Shown: positions 1 to 10,950 of the stretch, piece after piece
Layout: every line of letters starts with the position of its first letter
Position numbering within the stretch: position 1 is the stretch's first letter
From: Sphagnum magellanicum
Taxonomy: Eukaryota > Streptophyta > Sphagnopsida > Sphagnales > Sphagnaceae
Length of the DNA: 64,000 nucleotides
NCBI GenBank assembly: GCA_021904315.1
Contig: CM038909.1
Span: forward strand, 20,808,212-20,872,211
Direction of reading: 5' to 3'
Notes under the pieces: model-generated
Told to the model about the DNA's origin: nothing
The model's database searches: none
Seen by the model: the letters and a program-made list of their open reading frames with translations, nothing else
Position numbers and translations under genes: made by a program

Positions 1-402
1 AAGTTTGTAATTTCAAATGTTGTTTCAAACATGACAATAAAAGTATTATATGCTTGTCAAAGGTGACACATTTGTAGAAGAGTAGGGTAGTAGAGTCTAT
101 TGCATCAAATTGTTGGAATTTGTGAACCCACCTATTTGTACCATCCTTGCGCTCCCAATTTTAAAACAATTCCAGGCATGGAATTGTATTCACCATTTTT
201 GATAGAATTTCACCAACCTCATTCATTTTCTTGGATTTAAGGTTGCCCACCTATCGGACCTTCCCACCCATCAAATTGCATATTTTCACAAGTGTTAATT
301 GATCAATCCACTAAAATAACAATTTTTTTAATTGGACGCCTTTGAATAAAAAACCATACACATAGAATGCAAGAGAAGAGTTACATATAAACTTTCACTC
401 AC

Positions 403-3400
403 CTATATTTGGTCGTGAAATGATGCAAGAAAATAAACATTTCTAGTTGTGCTAATTCTCTTCCTAGACACACGTGTGCACCGTTCCCAAAAGGTGTATA
501 AGTAAATGGCTTTGGTGCCACCTGCAAACACATAATGTTGCTATTAATCCCATTCTTCAAAGACATCTTATTCACCATACTCTTGTAATTCACCAAAAGA
601 AAACAAACATCACTTAGTATAAAATTAACGGATTAAATTCAAGACAAAACACCAAGATATACATGTATCATACATATAATTTCTCATCAATGCATTGTAA
701 TTTCCTTAACTTATGTACTTTGAAAAATACTCTATTAAAAAAAAAGGGAGAAAGTTCATTCATATACATCACACACCATGTGCATTGCACCAATGGAACT
801 TCAATTCTAGTTTGTTAATCCACATACAAGGTGAACAATGAAATTAAGAGGTTGTTGTATTGTAATGAAACCTCGAATCGATTATGATCAAACTTGTTAG
901 GAGAAGGGTAGTTTTGAGCATCAAGGTGGAATGTTGTGTGTACCACCATCACTCTCCAACCTTTTGGTATTAAATAACCTATATGCATTTCCCTGAACAA
1001 ATTTTGTACTTGAAATGTATTCCGAGTGCCAACCTCCACATTCCCTCATTCAATGCAACAATAACATATACATCTTTTCTTTTTCAAAGTACATGCATGT
1101 TGTTAATGGCTATTTACCTTCACATATAAGCATTGAAATCACATCAACTATTTATTTGGGTCTATGGTATATATCAAGAATCTCAAATTTATTTGTTGAA
1201 AAAAACGTATTACCATTATATGCAATGTCTTCGAGAGCTTCGCGATATGAGAAGTCAACGACATTGGCAATTCTGAGTGTTTCTTTTATCACCTATATCC
1301 AAAAGAGAATTAGAACAATCAAGCCAAATTGTGCAACCTTTTTTTTGACATTCTTGTTTCCAATAGTTTTGTCTTTTGTTACTTCGTACATGATGGTTGC
1401 ACCCACAAAAAGAGAAAAAAAAAATTCATGTGTATGCCTCAATTTGTTATGATATAAATTTTGATTGAACGTTAGATAATTGATACCCGTTGGGTGATCA
1501 ACATGTCCTTGATGTCAGTCCATGTCAAGGGTTGATCCGGAACTTGCTTTCTTTGCACAATCTTGTCATGTTCATCCTACACAAGCTCACAAAAGTTGTC
1601 TTGATTAAAAGGCCATCCAAAAAGACCCAAACTAACATTCTTTTAGCTTTCATCACCATTGTAAATTTTATATTCTAATATCATATAAATAATAAATCAT
1701 AAATATATATATCAAGATACATGACCAAACATGAAGTGTGAGTGCTCCAACTAAAAACATGGAGGTGGGTAGGTTTACTCTACTCACCTACCTACTTGAC
1801 CCTATTGGATAGGTAGGTAAGTAGGTTTAGTTAATGTACAATTTTTAGTCACACAAACTAATCGATATCACATATGTTTTTGTTGTAACCCAATTTTTTA
1901 TTTTTTTTATCACATTTGATTGAAATTTTGAGGCCATTAGAGAATTTTGGGGATTAGAATTGGGTTGATACCGTAAGTTCATCCAACAAGGATGCATTTT
2001 CTCTTAGGTTTTTTAATGTCCAAGTGAGAGCAGCTCCCGTAGCATCATGTGCAGCAAAAAGGAGAGTAAGAACATTTTCACGTAATTCTCGATTACTCAT
2101 AGGAATTTTATCATCATCCTCGGCATCCATTAATATACCCAATATGTCAACATGTTGAGTAGTTCGTGATTGTCTTCTTCTATTCACAATTTTGTCCACA
2201 AGTTCACAAGCCTTGTATCGTCCCTGGTAAGTTGCATTAGATGGTCATCAAACCAAAGTTTTAATAAACACCTTTCATTTTGCTTGCCTTCACTAAATTC
2301 TTCGCATTGAAATTCTTTGATTAAATGTATGCACTAAATAATTTAAATGTAAATTATTGAAGCAAAAATTAACAACACCAAACTATAAATTGAACCCCAA
2401 ATTGTAAGTTGATGGGAATTCATTAAAAAGATAAATTTACTTGACAAGCCTTAAAGTAATTGGTGCCAGGGAAGTAGAGACGCCAACATCCCAATCCTTT
2501 TATGATGCATTCACAAGCCTTGGTAAGCTCCTTGCGATCATTTTCGGATTGTTGTCCCAACACAAAGAGAGTGGCCACATTGAATGCATACTATGCCCAT
2601 CCTTGGCCAATTCCATTAACTATTCACTACAATTTCTAGATCATAGATCAAATTGTTGAAGCCCTTGAAAATTAATTAATCTCGTACAAAACATTTTGGG
2701 TATAATATACAATGGGGTTTTTTTAAAGAAGTAGTTTACAAACTACTACTTTCATATTATGTTTGTATGTATCATAACATTTGGACCCAAATGCAAAAAT
2801 TTGGAAATTGTCAGATGTTACTTGATTTTGAGCTTTTTTGTCTCAAAAAAAATCAGCATAATTGAAAGCTTTGAAGGGAGTTGGAACATTAAATTTTTTA
2901 GAAATGAAAACCCCTAAAAAAACAAAAAACAAAAAAAACCAATAAATAATTTTCTGGGTTGAAACCAAATTTGCAATTTGACTATGTCCAAATTAAAATT
3001 GAGGGTAATGGGTAAGTACAAGCTTTGCCTCTTGCAATGCATTGACAGTCCTTCCTTCCCATGAGCGCATAAGACTAATGGCCCAAGCCTCTAGTTGTGG
3101 AATAAGCTTGTGGAGATGGAAAAGTGGGACTTGAAGTTGCTTCCTCAACTTCATGTGTAGCCTATGGTTTTCAATGTAGCCAAAAAATCGGTATCCAAGT
3201 GCATCCTCAACAAATGGCAATCCACGGCGTCGAAACAAATGAGGATGTTCCACCAAAACAAATTTTGCCGCTTCGGGACTAGTTGTCACAATTGACGGGT
3301 ACCCAAAAACATGTGTTTTAAAAAGCTCCCCATACCTGCAATGAATCCCTCAATCTACTAGTCACATGTACAAAGAAAACCCTAATTTTAATTAAGAATA

Positions 3401-3861
3401 CATTGGCATGCATTTGGTACACACAAAATGGAAATTTAAAGTAATGTCTTTTTTATAAAAAAAACTCACGTTCTTTGTCTAATCATATAAAACTTTTGTT
3501 GTTGTGATCGTAAGGCAAACGTCTCACCAAAAAAAGGCCAACCCATTGAACCAAGAGGCAAACATAAGCCTGGACGAGAAGGCAAACAAAAAGGCAAGAA
3601 TGGTAGCATTGATAACAATGTTAGACTTCCTAATCCGACTACCATCACGATTGCTGCCCTTCCCAAGTGCAAGGAAGCCAAAAAGCCCTTCAACTTTTGT
3701 ATAGTTTGCCCATTTGAAGACATAAAATCCATGCAACCTTGAAGCCATTGTGAAACCCTATGTAGCCCAGATATAATGGACTTTTGTAGTACTTCGCATA
3801 AGCTTTTCAACATGCTCTTGCATGTTACCACCCAATCCTTGATTGTTGGATCGGTCTCCAT
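403..3861 (-). CDS. Cytochrome P450, CYP85 clan, CYP707A-like (3'-partial at left edge)
   Basis: Eight exons joined by GT-AG introns with consistent phase: 3861-3470, 3335-3020, 2590-2441, 2223-1972, 1576-1487, 1292-1214, 978-872, 521-403. They give 501 residues; a GTGAGT donor at 402 shows that a last exon lies outside the window. Seen: an anchor helix at about 69-93, a Pro/Gly hinge with SMGWPFFGETF, GELFKTH at the exon 1/2 join, I-helix AAHDAT (343-348), K-helix ETLR (404-407), FDHNRF (456-461) and the haem loop PFGNGAHVCLG with Cys480. Exon borders and sequence resemble CYP707A, abscisic acid 8'-hydroxylases of the ER; other CYP85-clan families are possible. Oddities: about 68 residues precede the anchor helix, Ala347 stands where the clan has the oxygen-activating Thr, and His replaces Pro in FDPxRF. 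The start is the first in-frame ATG; a later start, for example near residue 73, would remove the extension. No stops or frameshifts were seen, so the gene looks functional. P450 is sure; the subfamily is inference. Confidence 0.85.
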
Positions 3862-4250
3862 TGACACTCATTTGGCACATGAGTTAATATGATTTACATA
3901 TAAATCAATTTCCACAATCAACCACCAAACTCGATTGAAAATCCTTTTTTTTACCAAGTTCACAAATCATAAGACAAAAAGCAAAAAACTACTTAATTGC
4001 AAAAATCATGCAACAATGTCCTTAAAATTGTATCCATATGTTTAATTAACATTCATGTATTATTTTATTCACATAGTAATTTGGCTTTCTTGATGATTCA
4101 AGATTCTTTTGAACACTTTTTTTTTTTTTTTTCTTTTTTGGTGAATTTTGCCTTTCCTTGGTTTCTTTCACAATTTCAACTTTAAAAAATAATAATAAAC
4201 AAGTTTCTAGAAAAGCTGCCAAATATTCAAGTTCCATAGTCTATTATCTC
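3862..4250. other. Upstream region of the P450
   Basis: Non-coding AT-rich sequence 5' of the minus-strand P450. It contains a T-rich run at about 4119-4138 and no recognisable gene. A promoter is expected here from position only; no specific core element could be fixed. Confidence 0.3.
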
Positions 4251-4656
4251 AACATTAGGTCTTTACAATTGTCCAGTAGGTAGTCCAAGGATACATCCAA
4301 CAACTCATCATCCATGGCGAGAAAGATGGAACCCTTTCTCCACTACTAAATTTATTGTTGGGTTTTCCTTCAGGTTTTAGTTTCATTCCAATGATACTGG
4401 CAAACAAATTACCACCATAACACAACAGAAATTGCCATAACTTCAAAAATCAACACTAAACAAAAATGACCACAACAACATAAGTATGTGTGAAAGTAAA
4501 TGTAAGATATGGGGTTAGAACTTAGAACATAATATCAACATAGAGCTTCTTCCATTGTGCTGCAGATAGGTACTAAGATACCTTCTTCAAGAGGTTAAAG
4601 TGTCAATCAAGACCTGCAGAACAAATTTTACTAGTGTATTTGGACACCATGTTCTA

Positions 4657-4839
4657 CAGTAGAATTTGGCCTCTGAGAAATGCCAGGGCTCTTCCATTTT
4701 CAAAAAAGGCTCTTCGTTCTGCTGCAGCAAAATATTGGCCTTTCTTGGGAAGTATCTCACAGGGATCTTCTGTTTTCTTAGCCTTGTAGATGATCCTCGT
4801 GATTTGTTGGATAATCTCATTGGGGTCAAAAAACTTTCA
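4657..4839 (-). other. Exon-like open frame, unrecognised
   Basis: A minus-strand frame of about 60 codons reads KFFDPNEIIQQ at its start and GRALAFLRGQILL at its end, then meets a TAG at 4654-4656. Its residue mix (alternating charged and hydrophobic, few low-complexity runs) looks protein-like. A second short frame of similar character, MDDELLDVSLDYLLDNC, lies at about 4255-4320 on the same strand. I do not recognise either. There is no convincing acceptor or donor and no start codon in frame, so this may be an exon remnant of a lost gene or chance. Confidence 0.2.
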
Positions 4840-5395
4840 GCAAGTCTTTACATACAAAAGGTCTCTCCTTGCATGGGCCCTTCTTCCAGTAATGCACTTG
4901 ACCTCAAAAGGTACCTACCTACCTACATGTAAAGCCCTTTGCAAAAGTTTGTAGTCTAAATGGCGGGCACCTAAAACCAACCATGCAATGTGCATGCACA
5001 CAACACAACACTACACTTTCGTACGATGAATTCCTAAGTTTGTTCAATGGGTTGTTACACAAGGAGGGCAAGTTCTTAATCCAAACACAATTATATTTGG
5101 TAAAATTATGGCAAATGAGTTTCTATGTTCACCTCACTATTTCTCAACCCTGCTTTGAAAGAATCCACACCTGGCAGTTGTAGTTGCACTTCTACGATGG
5201 GTTTTTCAGGTAAGATGACTGACACTTGTTGGTTTTGCGGGTATTTCCAGATCCCGAAGGAGGTGCCACCCACCAGAATAGTGCGGAATCTGCTGGAATA
5301 GTAAGGCCAGTGTCTCAACATTTTACATACTATTTGACTAGGAGGTAGTACAAATAATGGGTGAGTGGGAGATCCGAGATACGTACCCTTAGCTG

Positions 5396-5477
5396 GAAAT
5401 GTACTAGAGAGCAGGCAGGGATTGGCCGACTCCTGGGAAATGTATTGCAGAGCAGGTAGGGTTTGGCTGATTCCAGC
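5396..5477. repeat. Imperfect 41-bp tandem duplication
   Basis: Two adjacent copies starting GAAATGTA at 5396 and 5437 share AGAGCAGG, TTGGC and a terminal TCC, with a handful of substitutions. No coding role is evident. Confidence 0.6.
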
Positions 5478-5976
5478 TCCTTGCAAGCCCACGGTCAAGC
5501 CCAGCATCAGCAAGCATCAGCAAGGCCTGGTGGAGAATAGGTCTACAGAATCAGCACCCCCAATATTGCATGCACCAATTCTGCATGAGAATAAGAGCTA
5601 ACAATGGTGTGTTAAGGGGAAGTGTAAGACCTTTTGTTGACAGAGGAACTCCCCAAAGATAAAGATCTGGGGACAGTGGGTTGGAGACAAACTTGGGTAG
5701 ATTAGTAAACAACAAAGAGTCTCCATGATGCAAATGCAGACCTTGCAGACACAATGGTCAGAACAACCACTGCCCAAAGAACCCGTAAAAGCTCAAGACC
5801 GCATAAAAGCTCAAACTCTTCTGTCTTGAGCTTTGAAGTGTTCTGAGTTGGAATGGTTTCAAGGTCCATCCTGCAAAAGATTTCCTGTTTGAGTTTCTGT
5901 CAAGAAGGGACAGCAAAGTGGGCTCAATATCACCAAACTTGGCAAACCCTGTAACATTGAAATACAATGACAAAGT

Positions 5977-6188
5977 GATTTTGTTTCAATACCTTCATGC
6001 TTCATTCCATAGGGTGGTAGAAGATAGAGCAGGAGAGATCAGACAACCTGATCTGCAAAATACAAAATGCAAGCCAAAGTATGATTTTGTTTCAATACCT
6101 TCATGCTTCATTCCATAGGGTGGTAGAAGATAGAGCAGGAGAGATCAGACAACCTGATCTGCAAAATACAAAATGCAAGCCAAAGTAT
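5977..6188. repeat. Perfect 106-bp tandem duplication
   Basis: Two head-to-tail copies, 5977-6082 and 6083-6188, both run from GATTTTGTTTCAATACC to GCCAAAGTAT and are identical base for base as read. 106 is not a multiple of three, and the short plus-strand frames that cross the join are by-products. Identity implies a recent duplication or an assembly artefact. Confidence 0.9.
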
Positions 6189-7084
6189 AATGAAATTACA
6201 GTGGGCCATTTTCTCCTAACACAATCTCATGATCAGCCAAGAGCACTTTGCAGATTACCTTGCTTTCATTTACATCTTGTAACCTATTCTAAAATTCACC
6301 AGACCGTATTCAGTATTACAAGCTCACCACTTCGCTGCTGAGCTCGCTGTGCTAATGAAGCAATCCAGCATCTTTGGATTGTGCCTTTCAACAACCCTAA
6401 CAAGACATCATCAAAACTGTCACAGGTCTTTAGGATCAGCAACTTACACCATGTGAGAAAACCAGGAGTCTGCACAAACCAGATGGCCAAACCCAGACCT
6501 GGACCATACCCTAGAACACTCTGTCTGAAGCAAAATCTTCTAGCGACAAGGAGTCTCTCTGAACCAAACAAAAAACCGTATTACTCTCACACTCAACTCC
6601 AGAAGTAGTACAGACACACAAGAAACAGAAAAGCAAGAACAAACTCAGAGAAAAGACATTGCACTGAATTGACCCCCCAAAAAAAGTCAATGCTTATTGA
6701 AGTTATGAAAAATGTGTCACTTAACAGACCAGTTCATGTTTCATTTTCCTGCCAACCAGATATTGAGACTCCAATAACAAACTGAAAAAGCTTTGGAGGG
6801 AAAAAAAAGAGGGGTAGTGAGGAGCCCCTGTAGCAAGGAGAAAACCTGCCATCTACAAGTATTTTTCATGGTACAGAGTTTGGCAAAAGCCTCCAGGGTT
6901 TATATCCACACTATCCTACAACATTGTTGATGAAATCATCTTGAACCCAGCCATCATGAAGGAGAGAGAAGGGACCACCCACACGGATTGTATTGCCGAC
7001 TCTTGGTCTCTGTGAGAGGCAAGTGGAGTGTACCACTGCTGGATGTACTTTGGACTAGACTGTTCAGAATCTATGCATTTGAGT

Positions 7085-8527
7085 CTAAGCTGCAGCTTCC
7101 ACATGCCGCTTGCCCGGCCGACCTATTGGCCCTGCTGGAGATGGGCCTCTGAACCCCATAAGGATAGTGTCATCAACACACCAATGGAATGGTGGCTCTT
7201 CAAAGTTCCTCTCCCGACAGAAGCAGCATAGTTTACAGGTTTTAGTGCTCTCTGCTCTACTGTCCCTTCCCACCAGCCCTTGCAGCACCCCACTGAGCTT
7301 CGAAAGCTCAAGAGGGGTCATGGAGACTGGTGGCTGCTGATGCTGCTGCTGCAAGTGTGATATCTGTACCTGTGCCTCAGTCTGTGCTTGGTGCAGCATC
7401 CTTGCCCTGTTCTCCCCTACTATAACTGAAGCTCTTGGAAAAAAGTTTCCATTGGCAGAACCTACAGAAGACAGGTTAGCTGATGGCCTTGCAATGGGAG
7501 CTAGGTTGTTAGGAAGTGATGCTGTGCATGAGGTCACATTGAGACCAGAGGCAGGAACAATCATGCCATTCCTTGTCACACCTGTCAACGGTTTCAGACC
7601 CAGACTCTGTGGGGTGGTGGAATCATTGAATTTGTTCTGGCGAAATAGTTCAACGAGAGGTGCTTGAAGATGATGGTGCTCTGATTCTGGCTGCTGTGTA
7701 GCAGCTTGACCATTGGCTTTCTCTGACTGTCTCACAAATTCAGTACCTTCTTCATGCATCCATGGCTTGTTCTCCAGTTTCCGGCAGTCTTCTGCATTTC
7801 GAACCTGGGACCGCTCTACCTTCCCTGTGGAAGGAAGGCTGAAACCTTCAATCCGCTGACCTAGCCCTGCTCCTCCATATTGCCACCCAGGCCTTGGACT
7901 TGCAAATCCATTTGGCCCCATACCCTCCCGTCTGAGTAGGGTTCTCTCAACTTTCCCTTCAGGTGCTGCCATTGAAACCTTGCCATTAGGAGAGACATTC
8001 CTAACCGTGCGGCCATTGGAGGTAGCCAGAGGAGTTACAGGTGATGGGGGCCTTTGTAGGAAAACAGGGGGAGATGCAGCCTCCAGAGAGCATGGATCGT
8101 CAGTTCCACTCCCAGGCTTAGGCCGTTCATCTGAGGGTGACAGATCACCCCTAGAGGAATTGGAATCCTCATCATCTGCATTGCCAGCTTCTGCACTCCT
8201 CTTCCTTGTCACCTTGCGCTCCTTCTTCGACTTCTTAATGGAAACAAGGAAGTGACAGTCTTTCTCCCTACTGGGATTGTGCTGGTTGAGGATGATATTG
8301 AAATTGGTGTTTTCATTGATGGGGAGTTTCTGCCGCTTGTCATCCTTCAATGTTCTGCGGCAAACAAAAACTGCTGAAAGCTGGTTGGCAGGGATTCCAA
8401 TCTTTTGGCTCATCAATACCTGGAAGCGCTTGAAGGTCAGCACTGAATGAACACCAACAACTCCTTTGTCATGCTCTTGCTCTCCATCAAAGAACACCAC
8501 TTGATACGGTGTTGCAAAGCTCTCCAT
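7085..8527 (-). CDS. DUF7138-like plant protein, 480 aa, intronless coding region
   Basis: One uninterrupted frame starts at the ATG at 8527 and ends at TAG (7085-7087). The N-terminal ~100 residues (FFDGEQEHDKG, then LSAVFVCRRTLKDDKRQKLP and FLVSIKK) form a compact domain. Next come a Lys/Arg-rich stretch that could act as a nuclear signal, then a long Ser/Pro/Gly-rich, probably disordered middle. It has a Gln/His run at about 390-402 and ends in a Cys-rich tail (CKLCCFCRER from 431, then PPFHWCVDD and AGPIGRP). The paired N-terminal and C-terminal blocks match my memory of plant proteins annotated DUF7138, whose function is unknown. The Cys-rich tail might bind zinc; that is inference. Composition is much more GC-rich than the flanks, and the frame is intact, so it is very likely a living gene. 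A spliced leader reaching to about 10.3-10.6 kb is suggested by splice signals upstream. Confidence 0.85.
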   Translation of the reverse strand: MESFATPYQVVFFDGEQEHDKGVVGVHSVLTFKRFQVLMSQKIGIPANQLSAVFVCRRTLKDDKRQKLPINENTNFNIILNQHNPSREKDCHFLVSIKKSKKERKVTRKRSAEAGNADDEDSNSSRGDLSPSDERPKPGSGTDDPCSLEAASPPVFLQRPPSPVTPLATSNGRTVRNVSPNGKVSMAAPEGKVERTLLRREGMGPNGFASPRPGWQYGGAGLGQRIEGFSLPSTGKVERSQVRNAEDCRKLENKPWMHEEGTEFVRQSEKANGQAATQQPESEHHHLQAPLVELFRQNKFNDSTTPQSLGLKPLTGVTRNGMIVPASGLNVTSCTASLPNNLAPIARPSANLSSVGSANGNFFPRASVIVGENRARMLHQAQTEAQVQISHLQQQHQQPPVSMTPLELSKLSGVLQGLVGRDSRAESTKTCKLCCFCRERNFEEPPFHWCVDDTILMGFRGPSPAGPIGRPGKRHVEAAA

Positions 8528-10330
8528 TATTGTACTGGCCTATATTTTTTTTTCTGCTTGCTCCTGACGGCGGCCAGAGCCACGATTGTTCACATCTTCA
8601 ACACTGATTGACCAGGCACCACATTTGTCATCCCTGCATCAACCAAGGACAACAAACTAGCACAAGGACAATCTCAGATACACAATCAAAAGTCCTCTGC
8701 CAAACTCAGTCCAACAGAAGAAAGGATTGCTGGCACCAGCTCAACACGACAGAACAATGAAATGGGCAGCAGCAGCTGAGTCATGCCAACAAGAAGCAGG
8801 GGAGGCGAAAACTGGAAATTCAATCTGAAGAACATAGTGACTGACACATGGACATGAATGTGAGAAGAGGCAGCACTTCAGATCACAGTGTGCAAGCAGA
8901 AACAGTTATGAAACCACCACTACCCTGGACACTTTTTCTAACTGCCTCCCTCTCTCCTCAGTGGATTACTACTCTACCCTGAATAGCCTGAGAAATAAAA
9001 GTTCTTTCCCCCACCTACCCACCCTAGGAAACAGATCCACCCTTCTTCTGCGCAAAGATACCTCCGATGGAACGCCGTTGGCCGATCTGGACCTCTTTTG
9101 CAGAGACAGCAAACTTGGACTTCACGCTCCGAAAACGTAGCGACTTCTGGACGTGTGCAACGAAGAGCCAGGAGCACTCGATATCAACGCCTGCAAACCA
9201 AAGCAGTTGTGAACCAGCAAGTTAGATAAGCGCGGAGACTTTTCTAACTGCCTCTTCCCTCCCCAGTGGACCTACTAGCCTGCAAAAGCTATAGAAATCC
9301 CATCAAGCTTCGCAAAGAAACCCCGTAGCACCCTGGAATGCAACCAAGGTCCAGTACTCCTCTCCAGTTCTGCGACGCCCCCCTACAATCGCTACACTCG
9401 GACTGCTCAAACTGGACAAGCTTCAACGTACTCGGGGGAAAGAAACAAAACACATCAACATCCAAAGACCAGATCTGCCAACAGAATATAACCAGAGAGC
9501 AAGTGCACAGGCAGCAGAGCAGAACACAGCAGTGACCGCACACAACTAGACTTCAGATCCAAATCCGTCCTTGGTTTGCAATGTGTGCCTGCCTCGCCGA
9601 GCGGAGCTGCAACACCTCAGCCTTACTACTGCGATGGGGGACCACGGCTCCCGGAGCTCTTCGGAAACGTTCCTTCATTACTTCATGCATGAGAAAGCTT
9701 CTAGGCTTCTCCCGGGAAAGCTTTTCCGTACATTTAGGAGACTGAACATAGCCCGGACGAAGGGATCCATGCGACTTACCGACTACTGGAAGCAACCTCT
9801 CGTCAAAGAATTCTCTCTCGTGTCAATGCAGACGTCAAACAGAGCGGGGAGACAAACACAGAAGGAGAACGGAACAGCAGAGAACCAATTCCGTCTCTGG
9901 CAAGCGAAAACCTGGTCACTGACTGCACTCAATTGCTGCCTTCATCCGTATTACCAGAATGCTAGCGGGGGCCAGACCAATTACCGGTTCTGTCTAACCA
10001 CATCGTCTCCCCCCAACGATGCATCCACAGACGCAAAACAAAGAGGAGCGCAGAAAACGCAGAAAAAAAGAAAAGAAAAGAAAACCACCGACAGACACAG
10101 ACAGACAGAGAAGAAGCCTAAAACACAAAGCAAAACAGTGGGACTCCTCATCAATTCACACTCCTAGAACACGGTTCCAGTCCCGATCTTCCGCCGCTTA
10201 CCTGTCTAAGCCATGCCCGGACCTCCAAGGGAACGCTGGACGCCGTCTGTAAAGGTGCGGAGATACAAAACTTGACTTGCAACCATCGCACAAAAGCTTT
10301 ATAATAAGGTCATTGGAAAGGGCTTTTCGA
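8528..10330 (-). promoter_or_regulatory. Long intron-bearing 5' leader of the 480-aa gene
   Basis: The 1.8 kb upstream of the ATG has no convincing coding frame but carries good minus-strand splice signals. Donors are CAG|GTAAGC at 10202/10201 and TCG|GTAAGT at 9780/9779. Acceptors are TTTGCAG at 9191 and GATGCAG at 8635. The simplest model is a first leader exon ending at 10202 and a last leader exon starting at 8634 and running into the ATG at 8527, with alternative leader exons between. The last leader exon would contain a 13-codon upstream ORF starting two bases after the acceptor. Transcript data would settle which sites are used. Confidence 0.5.
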
Positions 10331-10700
10331 GCGCCGTTTGTTGGAGGATGTTCCTTAGGAAGGCATGTACACGACTAACGCTTCAAAGCTCGCGCAAATG
10401 CTCGCTCGACCTGCGCTTCTCTCCGCGTCTCTCTCGTGTCTCTCTCTCTCTCTCGTCTCTTCCGCTCGCGCACACTGCGTTTCTTTCCTTCCCTTCCCTC
10501 CGTCCCCTCTCCGGTCTTTCTGTCCAGGACCCGATCGGAAGTTTCGAGATCTCATTCACACAGTGACCGCGAATCAGCATCCGCCAGCTCCGATACGGAT
10601 CTCCGAACAACATCTCGATGACCCAGACCCAAGTCCCGAGCGGAAGTCCCGAAGTGGAAAAACACCCCATTTATTTCCTCGCTCTGCTACTTCAGCCTGT
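10331..10700 (-). promoter_or_regulatory. Probable promoter/TSS region of the 480-aa gene
   Basis: A GC-rich, CpG-containing stretch with a (CT)n tract at about 10437-10460 (GA on the gene strand) lies at the border between the leader and AT-rich spacer. CT/GA tracts near start sites are common in plant promoters. No TATA box can be tied to a start site. Confidence 0.4.
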
Positions 10701-10703
10701 TTT

Positions 10704-10950
10704 CTTTTAGCCAAAAACCGAAATTAAAAATTAAAAGTGCTAAAATCGAGTGCTTTTAAAGAATTTCAATAGCCATAATTACACCCCCCAAAAACATAAA
10801 ATTCCAGATTTCTATACATGGTTGAAGTAGGGTAGCCAAAATATAGAAGGATTTTCAACCTTTTTATTTTCATATTTCGCTTGTGGAAAAATTTGGCTAA
10901 ATCTTCCTAAGGATGATCGCCACTTTGGCTACATCACAAAATTGACAAAA
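10704..10950. mobile_element. Half of a MITE-like foldback element (right arm only)
   Basis: This stretch aligns with the right half of the foldback element at 49.4-49.9 kb. Shared blocks include AAATTAAAAGTG, CATGGTT(G/C)AAGTAGGGTAGCC, CTTGTGG and GATCGCCACTTTGGCTAC. It ends in ACATCACAAAATTGAC, the complement of that element's left terminus. No matching left arm is present on its other side, where the GC-rich promoter region lies. It sits immediately upstream of the 480-aa gene. Confidence 0.7.

Larger units (their letters stand above)
4250..6790. other. Gene-like composition without a supportable gene
   Basis: This stretch is less AT-rich than the surrounding spacer and resembles the island around the 480-aa gene. 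It holds only short open frames (up to 135 codons) with no domain I recognise, an imperfect 41-bp duplication (5396-5477) and a perfect 106-bp tandem duplication (5977-6188). It may be 3' UTR or introns of the 7-8.5 kb gene, or an unrecognised non-coding transcript. No polyadenylation signal could be assigned with confidence. Confidence 0.3.

Noticed and set aside
1015-1452. 145-codon plus-strand open frame over the P450
   Set aside because: It lies antisense to P450 exon 6 and its introns and has no domain character; it is a by-product of the minus-strand gene.
399-3867. P450 as a pseudogene because it is split across many short frames
   Set aside because: The breaks coincide with GT-AG introns in correct phase, and no stop or frameshift lies within the joined exons.
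9571-10167. 198-codon plus-strand frame in the GC-rich island
   Set aside because: No ATG at its beginning, low-complexity Lys/Arg/Gln tail, and it runs antisense to the spliced leader of the 480-aa gene.
10365-10727. Overlapping plus- and minus-strand frames of 60-120 codons
   Set aside because: They arise from the CT-rich, CpG-rich promoter region, with Ser/Leu-rich and Arg/Glu-rich translations on opposite strands; composition, not coding.
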